Assembly: GCF_004121075.1 (NCBI RefSeq)
Contig: NZ_RHLN01000149.1
Span: 1 to 64,000 of the forward strand
Direction: 5' to 3'
Length of the DNA: 64,000 nucleotides
Origin: Lutibacter sp. HS1-25
Lineage (GTDB): Bacteria; Bacteroidota; Bacteroidia; Flavobacteriales; Flavobacteriaceae
The translations under genes were made by a program, and so were the position numbers. Shown piece after piece: positions 8,427 through 17,067 of the stretch. Within the stretch, counting starts at the first letter, position 1. The number at the start of each line of letters is the position of its first letter. The notes below the pieces were generated by a model. The model saw nothing but the letters and a program-made list of their open reading frames with translations. It had not been told where the DNA came from and searched no databases.

Positions 8427-9203
8427 ATGAATTTAGAAAATGTATTGGTCGATTTGAAAGAAAACATTGGTATTGTAACCGTTAACAGACCTAATAAGTT
8501 AAATGCCTTAAATAAAAAAACCATTGACGAATTGCATTTAGCTTTTAAAAAGTTAAATGAAGATAGCAACGTAAAAGTAATTATAGTTACTGGTAGTGGC
8601 GAAAAAGCCTTTGTAGCTGGTGCCGATATTGCCGAATTTTCAAATTTCGATATTGAAGAAGGAACGGAATTATCAAGAAAAGGACATGAAATATTGTTTA
8701 GTTATGTTCAAAATCTAGAAACACCTGTTATTGCAGCTGTAAATGGTTTTGCGCTTGGTGGCGGTTTAGAATTGGCTATGGCAGCACATTTTAGAGTTGC
8801 CAGTAGCAATGCAAAAATGGGTTTGCCAGAAGTTAGTTTGGGTGTAATTCCTGGTTATGGAGGTACCCAACGTTTGCCGCAGTTGGTTGGCAAAGGCAAA
8901 GCAATGGAGATGATTATGTCTGCAAGTATGATTTCTGCCGAAGAAGCCAAAGAATGGGGTTTGGTAAATTATGTTGTTGAACAGGCTGAGTTATTGCCTT
9001 TGTGTGAAAAATTAGCCAAAAAAATTAGTCAGAATTCTTCAGTAGCAATTTCAGCAGCAATAAAAGCAGTAAATGCAAATTATACCAATTGTGTAAACGG
9101 TTATAGTGTAGAAATTGAAAATTTCGGATTGAGTTTTGGAACCGATGATTTTAAAGAAGGAACCACAGCCTTTTTAGAAAAACGCAAACCAAATTTCGAC
9201 TAA
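8427..9203 (+). CDS. Enoyl-CoA hydratase/isomerase family protein
   Basis: 258-residue crotonase-fold enzyme. The CoA-binding region VNRPNKLNAL, the oxyanion-hole segment FVAGADIAEF, and both acids used by hydratases (Glu115 in GGGLELA, Glu135 in LPEVSLG) are present, so it should be able to hydrate enoyl-CoA. The substrate may be short-chain enoyl-CoA in fatty acid or amino acid breakdown, or crotonyl-CoA; no other beta-oxidation gene is adjacent. It is 4 bases from the kinase gene and probably co-transcribed with it, an unusual pairing that does not itself prove a functional link. Confidence 0.92.
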   Translation: MNLENVLVDLKENIGIVTVNRPNKLNALNKKTIDELHLAFKKLNEDSNVKVIIVTGSGEKAFVAGADIAEFSNFDIEEGTELSRKGHEILFSYVQNLETPVIAAVNGFALGGGLELAMAAHFRVASSNAKMGLPEVSLGVIPGYGGTQRLPQLVGKGKAMEMIMSASMISAEEAKEWGLVNYVVEQAELLPLCEKLAKKISQNSSVAISAAIKAVNANYTNCVNGYSVEIENFGLSFGTDDFKEGTTAFLEKRKPNFD

Positions 9204-9232
9204 GATTTCAATATATTTTTAACAAGTTATTT

Positions 9233-9814
9233 ATGAACGCTCAACCTTTATTAAACTATATTCGAAAATATGTAAGCTTGACCGAGGAAGAAGAAATTTT
9301 CTTGCTTTCTAAAATTACTTATCGAAAATATTTAAAAGGGCAATATATTGTACAGCAAGGTGATGTTTGTAAATTGGAATGTTTTATCATTTCAGGATGC
9401 ACCAAAACTTTTTATATGGACGATAAAGGGCAGGAGCATATTGTGATGTTTGCTATTGAAGATTGGTGGACATCTGATATGGGGAGTTTTATAACCCAAA
9501 CACCTGCAGATTTTAATGTTCAATGCTTGGAAAATACCGAACTTATACAATTTACATACGATGTAAAAGAAGAATTGTATCTTAAAATTCCAAAAATAGA
9601 ACGCTTTTATAGAAAAATAGTTGAACGCGCATTGGCTGCATCACAAAAAAGAATCACCAATAGTTTTAGCCTTACTGCAAAAGAGCAATATGTTAATTTT
9701 AGGGATCTTTATCCTAAATTAGACCAGCGAATTCCGCAATATATGGTGGCTTCTTATCTTGGTATTACAAAAGAGTTTTTAAGTAAAATTAAAAGTCAAT
9801 TGGCTTTAGAATAA
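9233..9814 (+). CDS. Crp/Fnr-family transcriptional regulator
   Basis: 193 residues. The N-terminal half is a cyclic-nucleotide-binding-type beta barrel (YIVQQGDVC, CFIISGCTKTFY, about residues 38-62). The C-terminus carries a helix-turn-helix QYMVASYLGITKEFLSKIK at about 170-188. The FNR iron-sulfur cysteine set is absent, so oxygen sensing through a cluster is unlikely; the effector is unknown. Many Bacteroidetes proteins of this size are annotated this way. It lies 29 bases after the hydratase gene, so read-through is possible. A perfect 22-base palindrome begins one base after the stop and lies upstream of the YceI gene, the likeliest target. Confidence 0.88.
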   Translation: MNAQPLLNYIRKYVSLTEEEEIFLLSKITYRKYLKGQYIVQQGDVCKLECFIISGCTKTFYMDDKGQEHIVMFAIEDWWTSDMGSFITQTPADFNVQCLENTELIQFTYDVKEELYLKIPKIERFYRKIVERALAASQKRITNSFSLTAKEQYVNFRDLYPKLDQRIPQYMVASYLGITKEFLSKIKSQLALE

Positions 9815-9815
9815 C

Positions 9816-9837
9816 AATGTTAATCTAGATTAACATT
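9816..9837. promoter_or_regulatory. Perfect 22-base palindrome, candidate operator
   Basis: AATGTTAATCTAGATTAACATT equals its own reverse complement over all 22 bases. Half-site-like copies follow: TTAACATT near 9893-9900, and AACAATTGTT at about 9866-9875. It is AT-rich with no T run, so a binding site is more likely than a terminator. Confidence 0.5.
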
Positions 9838-9913
9838 ATTTAATAATCTACCTTATTTTCTGTTTAACAATTGTTGCAGACATTTGTATTATTAACATTT
9901 AAAACAAAATACG

Positions 9914-10486
9914 ATGAAAATTAAAAATTTAGCAATACTTGCAGTTGTGGCCTTTTTCACATTGTCATTTACCAAAATTGTAGAAGAAAATAAACCAATA
10001 AAAACCGAAAATAGTACAGTAGTTTGGAAAGGTTATAAAGTTACAGGTTCTCATGAAGGAACTGTTAAAATTGAAAATGGTTTTCTTGTTTTTAAAGAAG
10101 ATAAATTAACGGGTGGTGAAGTAACTATTAATATGAAAAGTATTATTACTACAGATCTTGAAGGTGAGTATAAAGGCAAATTAGAAGGACATTTAAAGTC
10201 GGATGATTTTTTTTCAGTTGAAAAATTTCCAACAGCTACTTTGGTTTTTAATCAAGTAAAATCAACTGGTAAAAATTCTTATGAAGTTACTGGCGATTTA
10301 ACAATTAAAGGAAAAACAAATCCAATTACTTTTGTACTGTCTGTTTATGGCAATAAAGCATCTGCATCTTTAAAAGTTGATAGAGCAATTTATGATGTTA
10401 AATATGGTTCAACCAGCTTTTTTGATAACTTGGCAGACAAAGCGATCTATGATGATTTTGATTTGGTTGTAGATTTACAATTTTAA
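9914..10486 (+). CDS. YceI family protein, exported
   Basis: 190 residues with an N-terminal signal peptide (MKIKNLAILAVVAFFTLSFT) and a lipocalin-like YceI barrel: NSTVVWKGYKVTGSHEGTVK at the start, HLKSDDFFSVEKFPTATLVF in the middle, and GDLTIKGKTNPI later. YceI proteins are periplasmic and bind polyisoprenoid-type lipids; the physiological role is unsettled. It is one transcription unit, with the palindrome upstream and a strong terminator downstream. The neighbouring Crp/Fnr regulator is a likely controller by position. Confidence 0.92.
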   Translation: MKIKNLAILAVVAFFTLSFTKIVEENKPIKTENSTVVWKGYKVTGSHEGTVKIENGFLVFKEDKLTGGEVTINMKSIITTDLEGEYKGKLEGHLKSDDFFSVEKFPTATLVFNQVKSTGKNSYEVTGDLTIKGKTNPITFVLSVYGNKASASLKVDRAIYDVKYGSTSFFDNLADKAIYDDFDLVVDLQF

Positions 10487-10512
10487 AATAAAAAAGCTTG
10501 TATAAATTATTG

Positions 10513-10555
10513 GCCAAAGTAGTTGTTTTTTAAAACAGTTACTTTGGCTTTTTTT
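10513..10555 (+). terminator. Terminator of the YceI gene
   Basis: Stem GCCAAAGTA/TACTTTGGC (10513-10521 with 10540-10548) with an inner AT hairpin and a run of T. It also lies just beyond the end of the leftward LysM gene. Confidence 0.85.
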
Positions 10556-10570
10556 ATAAAATATTGAGTT

Positions 10571-11422
10571 TTATAAAACTCGATTTACCTGAACAATTCT
10601 TTTAGAATAATAAGCTTCTTTTGTTGATGAAATTACAACACCTAATTGAGTAGAAGAGTGAATGAATTTTATTTCATCTTTTAAAATTTCAATAATCATT
10701 CCAACATGGCTAATTGTTTTTTTACCATTTGTTGCAAAAAATATCAAGTCGCCTTTTTTAGCTTCAGAGCGATCAATTTTTGTACCTACTTTTGCTTGTT
10801 CATATGATGATCTTGGTAAATAAACATCTATAGTTTTAAACATACTTAGAATAAATCCCGAACAGTCAAAACCTTTACTGCTTGTGCCACCTCTTTTATA
10901 TCTTGTGCCTAATTTTTTTGATGCACTTTCAATTAATAAATTGGTTTTTGATGGTTCAATACTAAATGTTGCGCTATCTAATAATGGCTCATTAATTACT
11001 ACAAAACTAGTATCAATTTTAGCAATTGGTTCGTCTTCTTTTAAAATTAAATGATAACCAATTGGAAGTTTATTTACAACATCGGGGTTTAAGCGTTTTA
11101 ATTCTTCAATGTTTAAACCGTATTTTTTTGAAATTTTATAAAGTGATTCGCCTGAAGCAACTGTATGTTCCTTAGCGTTTTTATCAACAAAATTTGTAGA
11201 TTTATTTTGAGTGTTTGGAATCAATAAAACAGTATTTATTTGTAATACTTTTCCTTTAATTTTTGGATTTGATGCGTAAATATCGGCTTGTTTGATATCA
11301 TATTTTTTTGCAATAGAATAAATACTTTCTCCTTTTGAAACTTTATGCTTAACCGTAGACTGTGAAAATACCAAAGGGCTAATCAGAAAAAAAAGTATTG
11401 AGAAAAACTTATATGAGCTCAT
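10571..11422 (-). CDS. LysM-LysM-NlpC/P60 peptidoglycan endopeptidase
   Basis: 283 residues: signal peptide (about 1-21), LysM repeat 1 at about 24-69, LysM repeat 2 at about 86-128, a linker, and an NlpC/P60 domain at about 165-282. Catalytic Cys187 is in FDCSGF and the histidine is His239 in ISHVGMII. Such enzymes bind peptidoglycan through LysM and cleave stem peptides, usually between D-Glu and the diamino acid, in the periplasm. Transcribed leftward as a single gene; upstream is a 415-base gene-free stretch. It is distinct from the MltD-like LysM glycosidase at 29.1 kb. Confidence 0.93.
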   Translation of the reverse strand: MSSYKFFSILFFLISPLVFSQSTVKHKVSKGESIYSIAKKYDIKQADIYASNPKIKGKVLQINTVLLIPNTQNKSTNFVDKNAKEHTVASGESLYKISKKYGLNIEELKRLNPDVVNKLPIGYHLILKEDEPIAKIDTSFVVINEPLLDSATFSIEPSKTNLLIESASKKLGTRYKRGGTSSKGFDCSGFILSMFKTIDVYLPRSSYEQAKVGTKIDRSEAKKGDLIFFATNGKKTISHVGMIIEILKDEIKFIHSSTQLGVVISSTKEAYYSKRIVQVNRVL

Positions 11423-11609
11423 TTTTTGTTTGTTGAAAATTGATATTTAACTACGCTTTTTTAATTTTTTCCGAAAGATATTAAATCTATCAATATCTTA
11501 TTTATTTTAAGAAAAATTTGTGATTTACTTTTTTAAATAAAAAATAGCAGTCTAAACAATTAGTGTAATTACAATACTTCAATTTATGATTAAGACAAGG
11601 TATGTCGTG
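11423..11609. other. AT-rich non-coding stretch upstream of the LysM hydrolase
   Basis: No plausible ORF. It holds the leader and promoter of the leftward hydrolase and an inverted repeat AAGATATT...AATATCTT (11475-11482 with 11492-11499, nine-base spacer). Nothing else is recognised. Confidence 0.4.
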
Positions 11610-11638
11610 TTGTTTTTTTGAATAGAAACGTAAATTTG
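11610..11638 (+). promoter_or_regulatory. Orphan promoter of a candidate small RNA
   Basis: TTG at 11610-11612, an 18-base spacer and TAAATTTG at 11631-11638: the full Bacteroidetes promoter pattern, the same form as that of the tRNA-Cys gene in this window. No ORF follows. Confidence 0.6.
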
Positions 11639-11644
11639 GTAAAT

Positions 11645-11730
11645 ACTAAATATAAAGTATAAGAATTTCATAATTAAGTTTGGTTTGATTAAATAACTGC
11701 TCATCGCTCCTACGGTTGGGCAGTTTTTTT
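11645..11730 (+). ncRNA. Candidate small RNA, about 85 nt
   Basis: The stretch starts about seven bases after the promoter box and ends in the T run of a strong terminator, with no ORF inside. I do not recognise a family. The 5' part is AT-rich and weakly structured; the 3' hairpin has stem AACTGCTCA/TGGGCAGTT and a 13-base loop. It sits between two leftward units (LysM hydrolase and atpDC), so no protein gene explains a rightward promoter and terminator here. Confidence 0.45.
11695..11730 (+). terminator. Orphan rho-independent terminator
   Basis: AACTGCTCA pairs with TGGGCAGTT (one wobble), followed by seven T on the + strand. The minus direction has only a poor T tract, so it acts rightward. 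Confidence 0.75.
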
Positions 11731-11792
11731 GTCTAAAAACAACATTTTATACATCAAAACCAAGAAGACTTATTTAAATATATGTATAAAAA

Positions 11793-11814
11793 AAGCCCCG
11801 TTAAAACGAGGCTT
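11793..11814 (-). terminator. Terminator of the atpD-atpC unit
   Basis: Stem AAGCCCCGTT/AACGAGGCTT with one wobble pair. On the reverse strand it is followed by a run of T (11786-11794) and lies 24 bases beyond the atpC stop. Confidence 0.85.
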
Positions 11815-11837
11815 CTTATAATTTATGTTGTGGATAA

Positions 11838-12116
11838 TTAATCAGCTAAAACAATTACTTTGTTTGCTTTCATTTCAATAGTTCCACTTTTTATAGGTAA
11901 TAAATATTCACCTTTGTTATTTGTAAATTTACTGGCAAATTGCTCTTCAATTTTCACATCACTTCCTTTAAATCTTACATTTCCTTCAACAAGTAAAGAA
12001 ACAATAGGTGCGTGATTATTCAACATTTGAAATTCACCATTAACTCCCGGAACAGCAACTAAGTCTACTTCCGAGTGTAATAATGTTGCTTCTGGTGTTA
12101 CTATTTCTAAAATCAT
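11838..12116 (-). CDS. atpC: F1Fo ATP synthase epsilon subunit, short form
   Basis: 92 residues, consisting only of the N-terminal beta-sandwich (MILEIVTPEATLLHSEVDLVAVPG) that joins the rotor. The usual form is about 130-140 residues and has a C-terminal helical hairpin that can inhibit ATP hydrolysis; that part is absent here, as I recall is common in Bacteroidetes. It follows atpD by 42 bases in the same operon, with three CAATTG motifs in the gap that could fold. The other ATP synthase genes are not in the window, in line with the split arrangement of this phylum. Confidence 0.93.
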   Translation of the reverse strand: MILEIVTPEATLLHSEVDLVAVPGVNGEFQMLNNHAPIVSLLVEGNVRFKGSDVKIEEQFASKFTNNKGEYLLPIKSGTIEMKANKVIVLAD

Positions 12117-12158
12117 AATTTTTCAATTGATAATTAATAATTGACAATTGCCAATTGA

Positions 12159-13679
<1,521 letters not shown>

Positions 13680-13702
13680 TTATTTGTTAGTAGTTTAACC
13701 TT

Positions 13703-13737
13703 AAGAGGTAAGCCCTCTTTTTAAGATTGCAAAGATA
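13703..13737 (-). promoter_or_regulatory. atpD promoter box and leader hairpin
   Basis: On the reverse strand TATCTTTG (13730-13737) fits the -7 consensus. Downstream, AAGAGG/CCTCTT (13703-13708 with 13714-13719) forms a six-base stem in the 5' leader about 36 bases before the ATG. Confidence 0.45.
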
Positions 13738-13842
13738 GTTTTTTGATTTTATTTTGAAAAAAAATATGGATTTTTTTTCAAAAAAGAACCTTGCTATCTA
13801 ATTGAAGCGTTTCTATTTATGTATATTTTTGATTTTTTTTAT

Positions 13843-15894
13843 CTAATTGTGTTTTTTTGGTAATTTTTTAAATCCCATATTGTAAAATGTAAAGCCAAAA
13901 ATATCGGCATATTGTTCAATTGTTTTTGAAATTGGAGTTCCAGCTCCGTGACCTGCATTTGTTTCTATTCTAATCAATGTCGGATTTTTACCTTCTTGTT
14001 TTGATTGTAATTCTGCGGCAAATTTAAACGAATGTGCAGGTACAACTCTATCGTCGTGATCGCCTGTTGTAATTAATGTTGCCGGATATGAAACACCTTT
14101 TTTAAGACAATGAACAGGAGAGTAACCCATTAAATATTCAAACATTTCTTTCGAATCTTCTGCCGTTCCATAGTCATAAGCCCAACCTGCACCTGCGGTA
14201 AAAGTATGGTAACGCAGCATATCTAGTACGCCAACGGCAGGTAAAACGACTTTCATTAAATCGGGTCTTTGTGTCATTGTTGCACCCACCAATAAACCAC
14301 CGTTTGAGCCACCACTTATCGCTAAAAATTTGGGTGAAGTATATTTATTTTCAATCAAAAATTCTGCAGCAGCAATAAAATCATCAAAAACATTTTGCTT
14401 TTGAAATTTGGTTCCTGCTATATGCCACTTTTTGCCATATTCTCCACCGCCTCTTAAATTTGGAACCGCATAAATACCACCTTGTTCCATCCAAACTGCA
14501 TTTGTAATGCTAAAACTTGGTGTTAAACTAATGTTGAAACCTCCATAGCCATATAAAATCGTTGGATTTTTACCATTCAATTCAATTCCTTTTTTATAAG
14601 AAATTAACATCGGAATTTTTGTGCCATCTTTTGAAGTGTAAAAAACCTGCTTAGATTCATAAGCTGAAGCATCAAAATCTATGGCTGGTTTTTTGTACAA
14701 TTCTGAAACTCCAGTTTCAAGATTTAAAGCGTAAATTGAACCTGGTGTGGTGTAATTTGTAAATGTGTAGTAGGTTATTTTAGCATCTTTTTTTTCGCCA
14801 AAACCACCTGCAGAACCAATGCCAGGTAATTGAATTTCTCGGATTAATTTCCCTGAATAATCATATTGTTTTACTGCTGAAACTGCATCAACCATATAAT
14901 TCGCAAAAATAGAGCCACCTGCTTTTGAAGGTGATAGTACATTTTCGGTTTCGGGAATAACATCAATCCAGTTTTCTGCAGTTGGCGCTAAAGCATTTAC
15001 TTTTACAATGCGTTTGTTGGGCGCGTTAAAATTTGTTACCAATAGCAATGTTTCTCCTAAATTATCTAACACATAAGTGTCGTTTTCAAAATGATTAACA
15101 ATGGTAATAATTTTACTGTTAGGATTTGTTAAGTCTTTGAAATACAATTCGTTTCCCGATGTTGATTCTGCTGCTGTAATAATTAAATATTTGTTATCTT
15201 CAGTAACATACCCGCCTATGTAACGCCTTTTTATATGTTCGCCAAAAATTAAAATATCTTCTTTTTGAGTAGTTCCTAATTGGTGATAAAACAAACGATG
15301 CTGATCTGTTTTTGCAGATAGTTCGCTTCCTTTGGGTTTTTTGTAGCTCGAATAAAAAACACCTTTATTTTCATTCCAAGATAAGCCACTAAATTTTACA
15401 TCAATTAAAGTGTCTTCTAAAATTGTTTTTGTAATTGCATCCATAAAAATAACTTTTCGCCAATCTGAACCGCCTTCTGAAATAGAATAAGCAACAGTAT
15501 TGCCATCTTCAGAAAATGACAGACCACCTAATGATGTTGTTCCATCTTCAGAAAAAGTATTTGGATCTAAAAAAATTTCAGGAGTTTCTTCACCTTTAAA
15601 ACGATATAAAACATGTTGATTTTGTAAACCATTGTTTTTAAAAAAATAAGTATAGTCTCCTTCTTTAAAAGGCGCGCCAATTTTCTCGTAATTCCACAAT
15701 TTTTCCAATCGTTGTCTCAAATCTTCGCGATATGGTATTTTAGCTAAATAATCAAAAGTTACTTTGTTTTGTTCAACAACCCAAGCTTGTGTGTCTAAAG
15801 CCATATCATCTTCTAACCAACGATATGGGTCGTTTACATTTGTGCCAAAATAATTTGTAATTGTATCTATTTTTTTTGTGATAGGATAGGTCAA
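13843..15894 (-). CDS. Prolyl oligopeptidase family (S9A) serine peptidase
   Basis: 683 residues: an N-terminal beta-propeller and a C-terminal alpha/beta hydrolase domain. The catalytic serine is in SGGSNGGLL, the aspartate in GDHDDRVVPAH, and the histidine in NAGHGAGTP. Such enzymes cut short peptides after proline. The ORF begins at TTG 15894, with an in-frame stop two codons before it and the next methionine only at residue 31. There is no signal peptide, although many flavobacterial relatives have a lipoprotein or signal sequence. The promoter box 26 bases upstream fits this short form, so the protein is probably cytoplasmic. It is a single gene. Confidence 0.93.
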   Translation of the reverse strand: MTYPITKKIDTITNYFGTNVNDPYRWLEDDMALDTQAWVVEQNKVTFDYLAKIPYREDLRQRLEKLWNYEKIGAPFKEGDYTYFFKNNGLQNQHVLYRFKGEETPEIFLDPNTFSEDGTTSLGGLSFSEDGNTVAYSISEGGSDWRKVIFMDAITKTILEDTLIDVKFSGLSWNENKGVFYSSYKKPKGSELSAKTDQHRLFYHQLGTTQKEDILIFGEHIKRRYIGGYVTEDNKYLIITAAESTSGNELYFKDLTNPNSKIITIVNHFENDTYVLDNLGETLLLVTNFNAPNKRIVKVNALAPTAENWIDVIPETENVLSPSKAGGSIFANYMVDAVSAVKQYDYSGKLIREIQLPGIGSAGGFGEKKDAKITYYTFTNYTTPGSIYALNLETGVSELYKKPAIDFDASAYESKQVFYTSKDGTKIPMLISYKKGIELNGKNPTILYGYGGFNISLTPSFSITNAVWMEQGGIYAVPNLRGGGEYGKKWHIAGTKFQKQNVFDDFIAAAEFLIENKYTSPKFLAISGGSNGGLLVGATMTQRPDLMKVVLPAVGVLDMLRYHTFTAGAGWAYDYGTAEDSKEMFEYLMGYSPVHCLKKGVSYPATLITTGDHDDRVVPAHSFKFAAELQSKQEGKNPTLIRIETNAGHGAGTPISKTIEQYADIFGFTFYNMGFKKLPKKHN

Positions 15895-15919
15895 TTTTTA
15901 GTGTTTTATTGTGATTAGC

Positions 15920-15947
15920 CAAATATAATTAAAAAAGGTGCAGTCAA
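15920..15947 (-). promoter_or_regulatory. Promoter of the prolyl oligopeptidase gene
   Basis: On the reverse strand TTG (15945-15947), 17 bases, then TATATTTG (15920-15927). The TTG falls inside the terminator hairpin of the upstream DoxX-like gene. Confidence 0.6.
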
Positions 15948-15960
15948 CCGACTGCACCTT
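15935..15960 (-). terminator. Terminator of the DoxX-like gene
   Basis: Perfect 11-base stem AAGGTGCAGTC/GACTGCACCTT with a four-base loop, followed by six T on the reverse strand. Confidence 0.9.
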
Positions 15961-15982
15961 GATAAAAAAGAATTTTTAAGAA

Positions 15983-16354
15983 TTAAAAAAGGGTTTTGAA
16001 TTTGTGCCAATTTCCATAAATTAATAAAATGTTTAAAATAGCAACTACAGCAGCCAAACCAATACCTGCAGGGGCTAAAATTAGGTGAAAGGCAACAATA
16101 TTAACCGAGATAATAGCTGTAAAAATCAATGCAAGTCCAACCCATTTATTCAACAATAAAAGTGCGCCAGCAACAACCTCAGTAAATCCAATTAACGGAA
16201 ACATATAACCTGTTTTAAAAAGCACGCCCATAAAATCTGCTGAAGGACCTTCCATTGGAGGAGCAGGTATAAAATTTAAAAATTTGTTTGCACCAAATAC
16301 CAAAAGTATTAAGCTAAGTAGTAGGCGAAGCGCCAGTGTTAATTTTGAATTCAT
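15983..16354 (-). CDS. DoxX-like small membrane protein
   Basis: 123 residues with four hydrophobic helices (about 7-25, 47-66, 72-90, 95-115), the layout of DoxX/DoxD-like proteins. The first helix has the LLLSLILLVFGANKFLNF form and the loop after it is proline-rich. Function within the family is poorly defined; some members take part in thiol or quinone redox processes. It is divergent from the thioredoxin gene, a context that would suit a redox role but proves nothing. It has its own strong terminator. Confidence 0.75.
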   Translation of the reverse strand: MNSKLTLALRLLLSLILLVFGANKFLNFIPAPPMEGPSADFMGVLFKTGYMFPLIGFTEVVAGALLLLNKWVGLALIFTAIISVNIVAFHLILAPAGIGLAAVVAILNILLIYGNWHKFKTLF

Positions 16355-16460
16355 TATAGTTGATTTAAATTAGTATCTGTTTTGTTTAATAAGTCGTTAA
16401 GTTGCTTGTGAAATTACAAGGTGTAACTAAAGTTACTTGTAAATTGTTGATTTTTACGTC

Positions 16461-16481
16461 AATTTGTCGTTCAATAAAAAT
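16461..16481 (+). promoter_or_regulatory. Upstream tract shared with the pdxJ promoter
   Basis: These 21 bases, preceded by CGT and one variable base, are identical to 62093-62113, where they overlap the -7 box of pdxJ. Here the box-like TCAATTTG (16459-16466) lies 58 bases before the thioredoxin ATG. Confidence 0.45.
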
Positions 16482-16524
16482 GGTATAACTATTGATTTAG
16501 TTGTGCAACATTAAAATTTAAAAA

Positions 16525-16884
16525 ATGACAGAATTATTAACAAAGGAAACTTTTTTAGAAAAAGTTTTCAATTTTGAAAAAAACAAGGAGTGGAAATTTG
16601 AAGGTGAACTACCTTGTATTATCGATTTTTATGCAGATTGGTGTGGACCTTGTAAAATGATTGCGCCTATTTTAGAAGAATTGAGTGAAGAATATGAAGG
16701 AAAAGTAAATATTTATAAAATTGATACAGAAGTAGAGCAAGAATTGGCTGCTGCTTTTGGTATTAGAAGTATTCCGTCTATGTTGTTTGTGCCTAAAAAT
16801 GCCGAGCCGCAAATGGCGCAAGGTGCTTTACCAAAGCACGAGTTAGAGAAAATAATGAATGATGTTTTAGAGGTATCAAAATAA
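16525..16884 (+). CDS. Thioredoxin
   Basis: 119 residues with the redox motif WCGPC at 39-43, the DFYADWCGPCKMIAPIL context, and the cis-proline in GIRSIPSMLFV. There is no signal peptide or membrane anchor, so it is a cytoplasmic thiol-disulfide reductant used with thioredoxin reductase. The N-terminal extension (about residues 1-25) is slightly longer than in E. coli TrxA. Several paralogues are usual in this phylum, so I do not assign trxA. It is a single gene, convergent with asd across a shared terminator. Confidence 0.93.
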   Translation: MTELLTKETFLEKVFNFEKNKEWKFEGELPCIIDFYADWCGPCKMIAPILEELSEEYEGKVNIYKIDTEVEQELAAAFGIRSIPSMLFVPKNAEPQMAQGALPKHELEKIMNDVLEVSK

Positions 16885-16907
16885 ATCCCAAGAAACCCCA
16901 AAAAAAA

Positions 16908-16940
16908 GAGGTCGTCTAAATTATTTTAGACGACCTTAAT
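16908..16940. terminator. Bidirectional terminator between thioredoxin and asd
   Basis: Perfect 12-base stem AGGTCGTCTAAA/TTTAGACGACCT (16909-16920 with 16925-16936). A run of A on the left gives a U tract for leftward asd transcription; a weaker T-rich tail serves the rightward gene. Confidence 0.88.
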
Positions 16941-16980
16941 ATTTTAGTCTGTATCCGTTTTCTGCCTAACCTAAATGTCA

Positions 16981-16999
16981 CACTGAGCTTGTCGAAGTG
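16981..16999. repeat. Short palindromic intergenic repeat, copy 3
   Basis: CACTGAGCTTGTCGAAGTG has complementary ends CAC/GTG and the CTGAGC..GTCGAAG core shared with copies at 1338 and 2533. A second small hairpin, TTATCTATT/AATAGATAA, follows at about 17014-17036. The gap 16941-17067 holds no gene. Confidence 0.65.
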
Positions 17000-17067
17000 T
17001 TATTTCAGGGTCTTATCTATTTTGTGAATAGATAATTTTATGTGATTCTTAAACAGAATAACAAACT

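Noticed and set aside
9816-9837. The 22-base palindrome as a terminator of the Crp/Fnr gene
   Set aside because: It is all but free of G-C pairs and has no T run; an operator is the better reading, although a weak terminator is not excluded.
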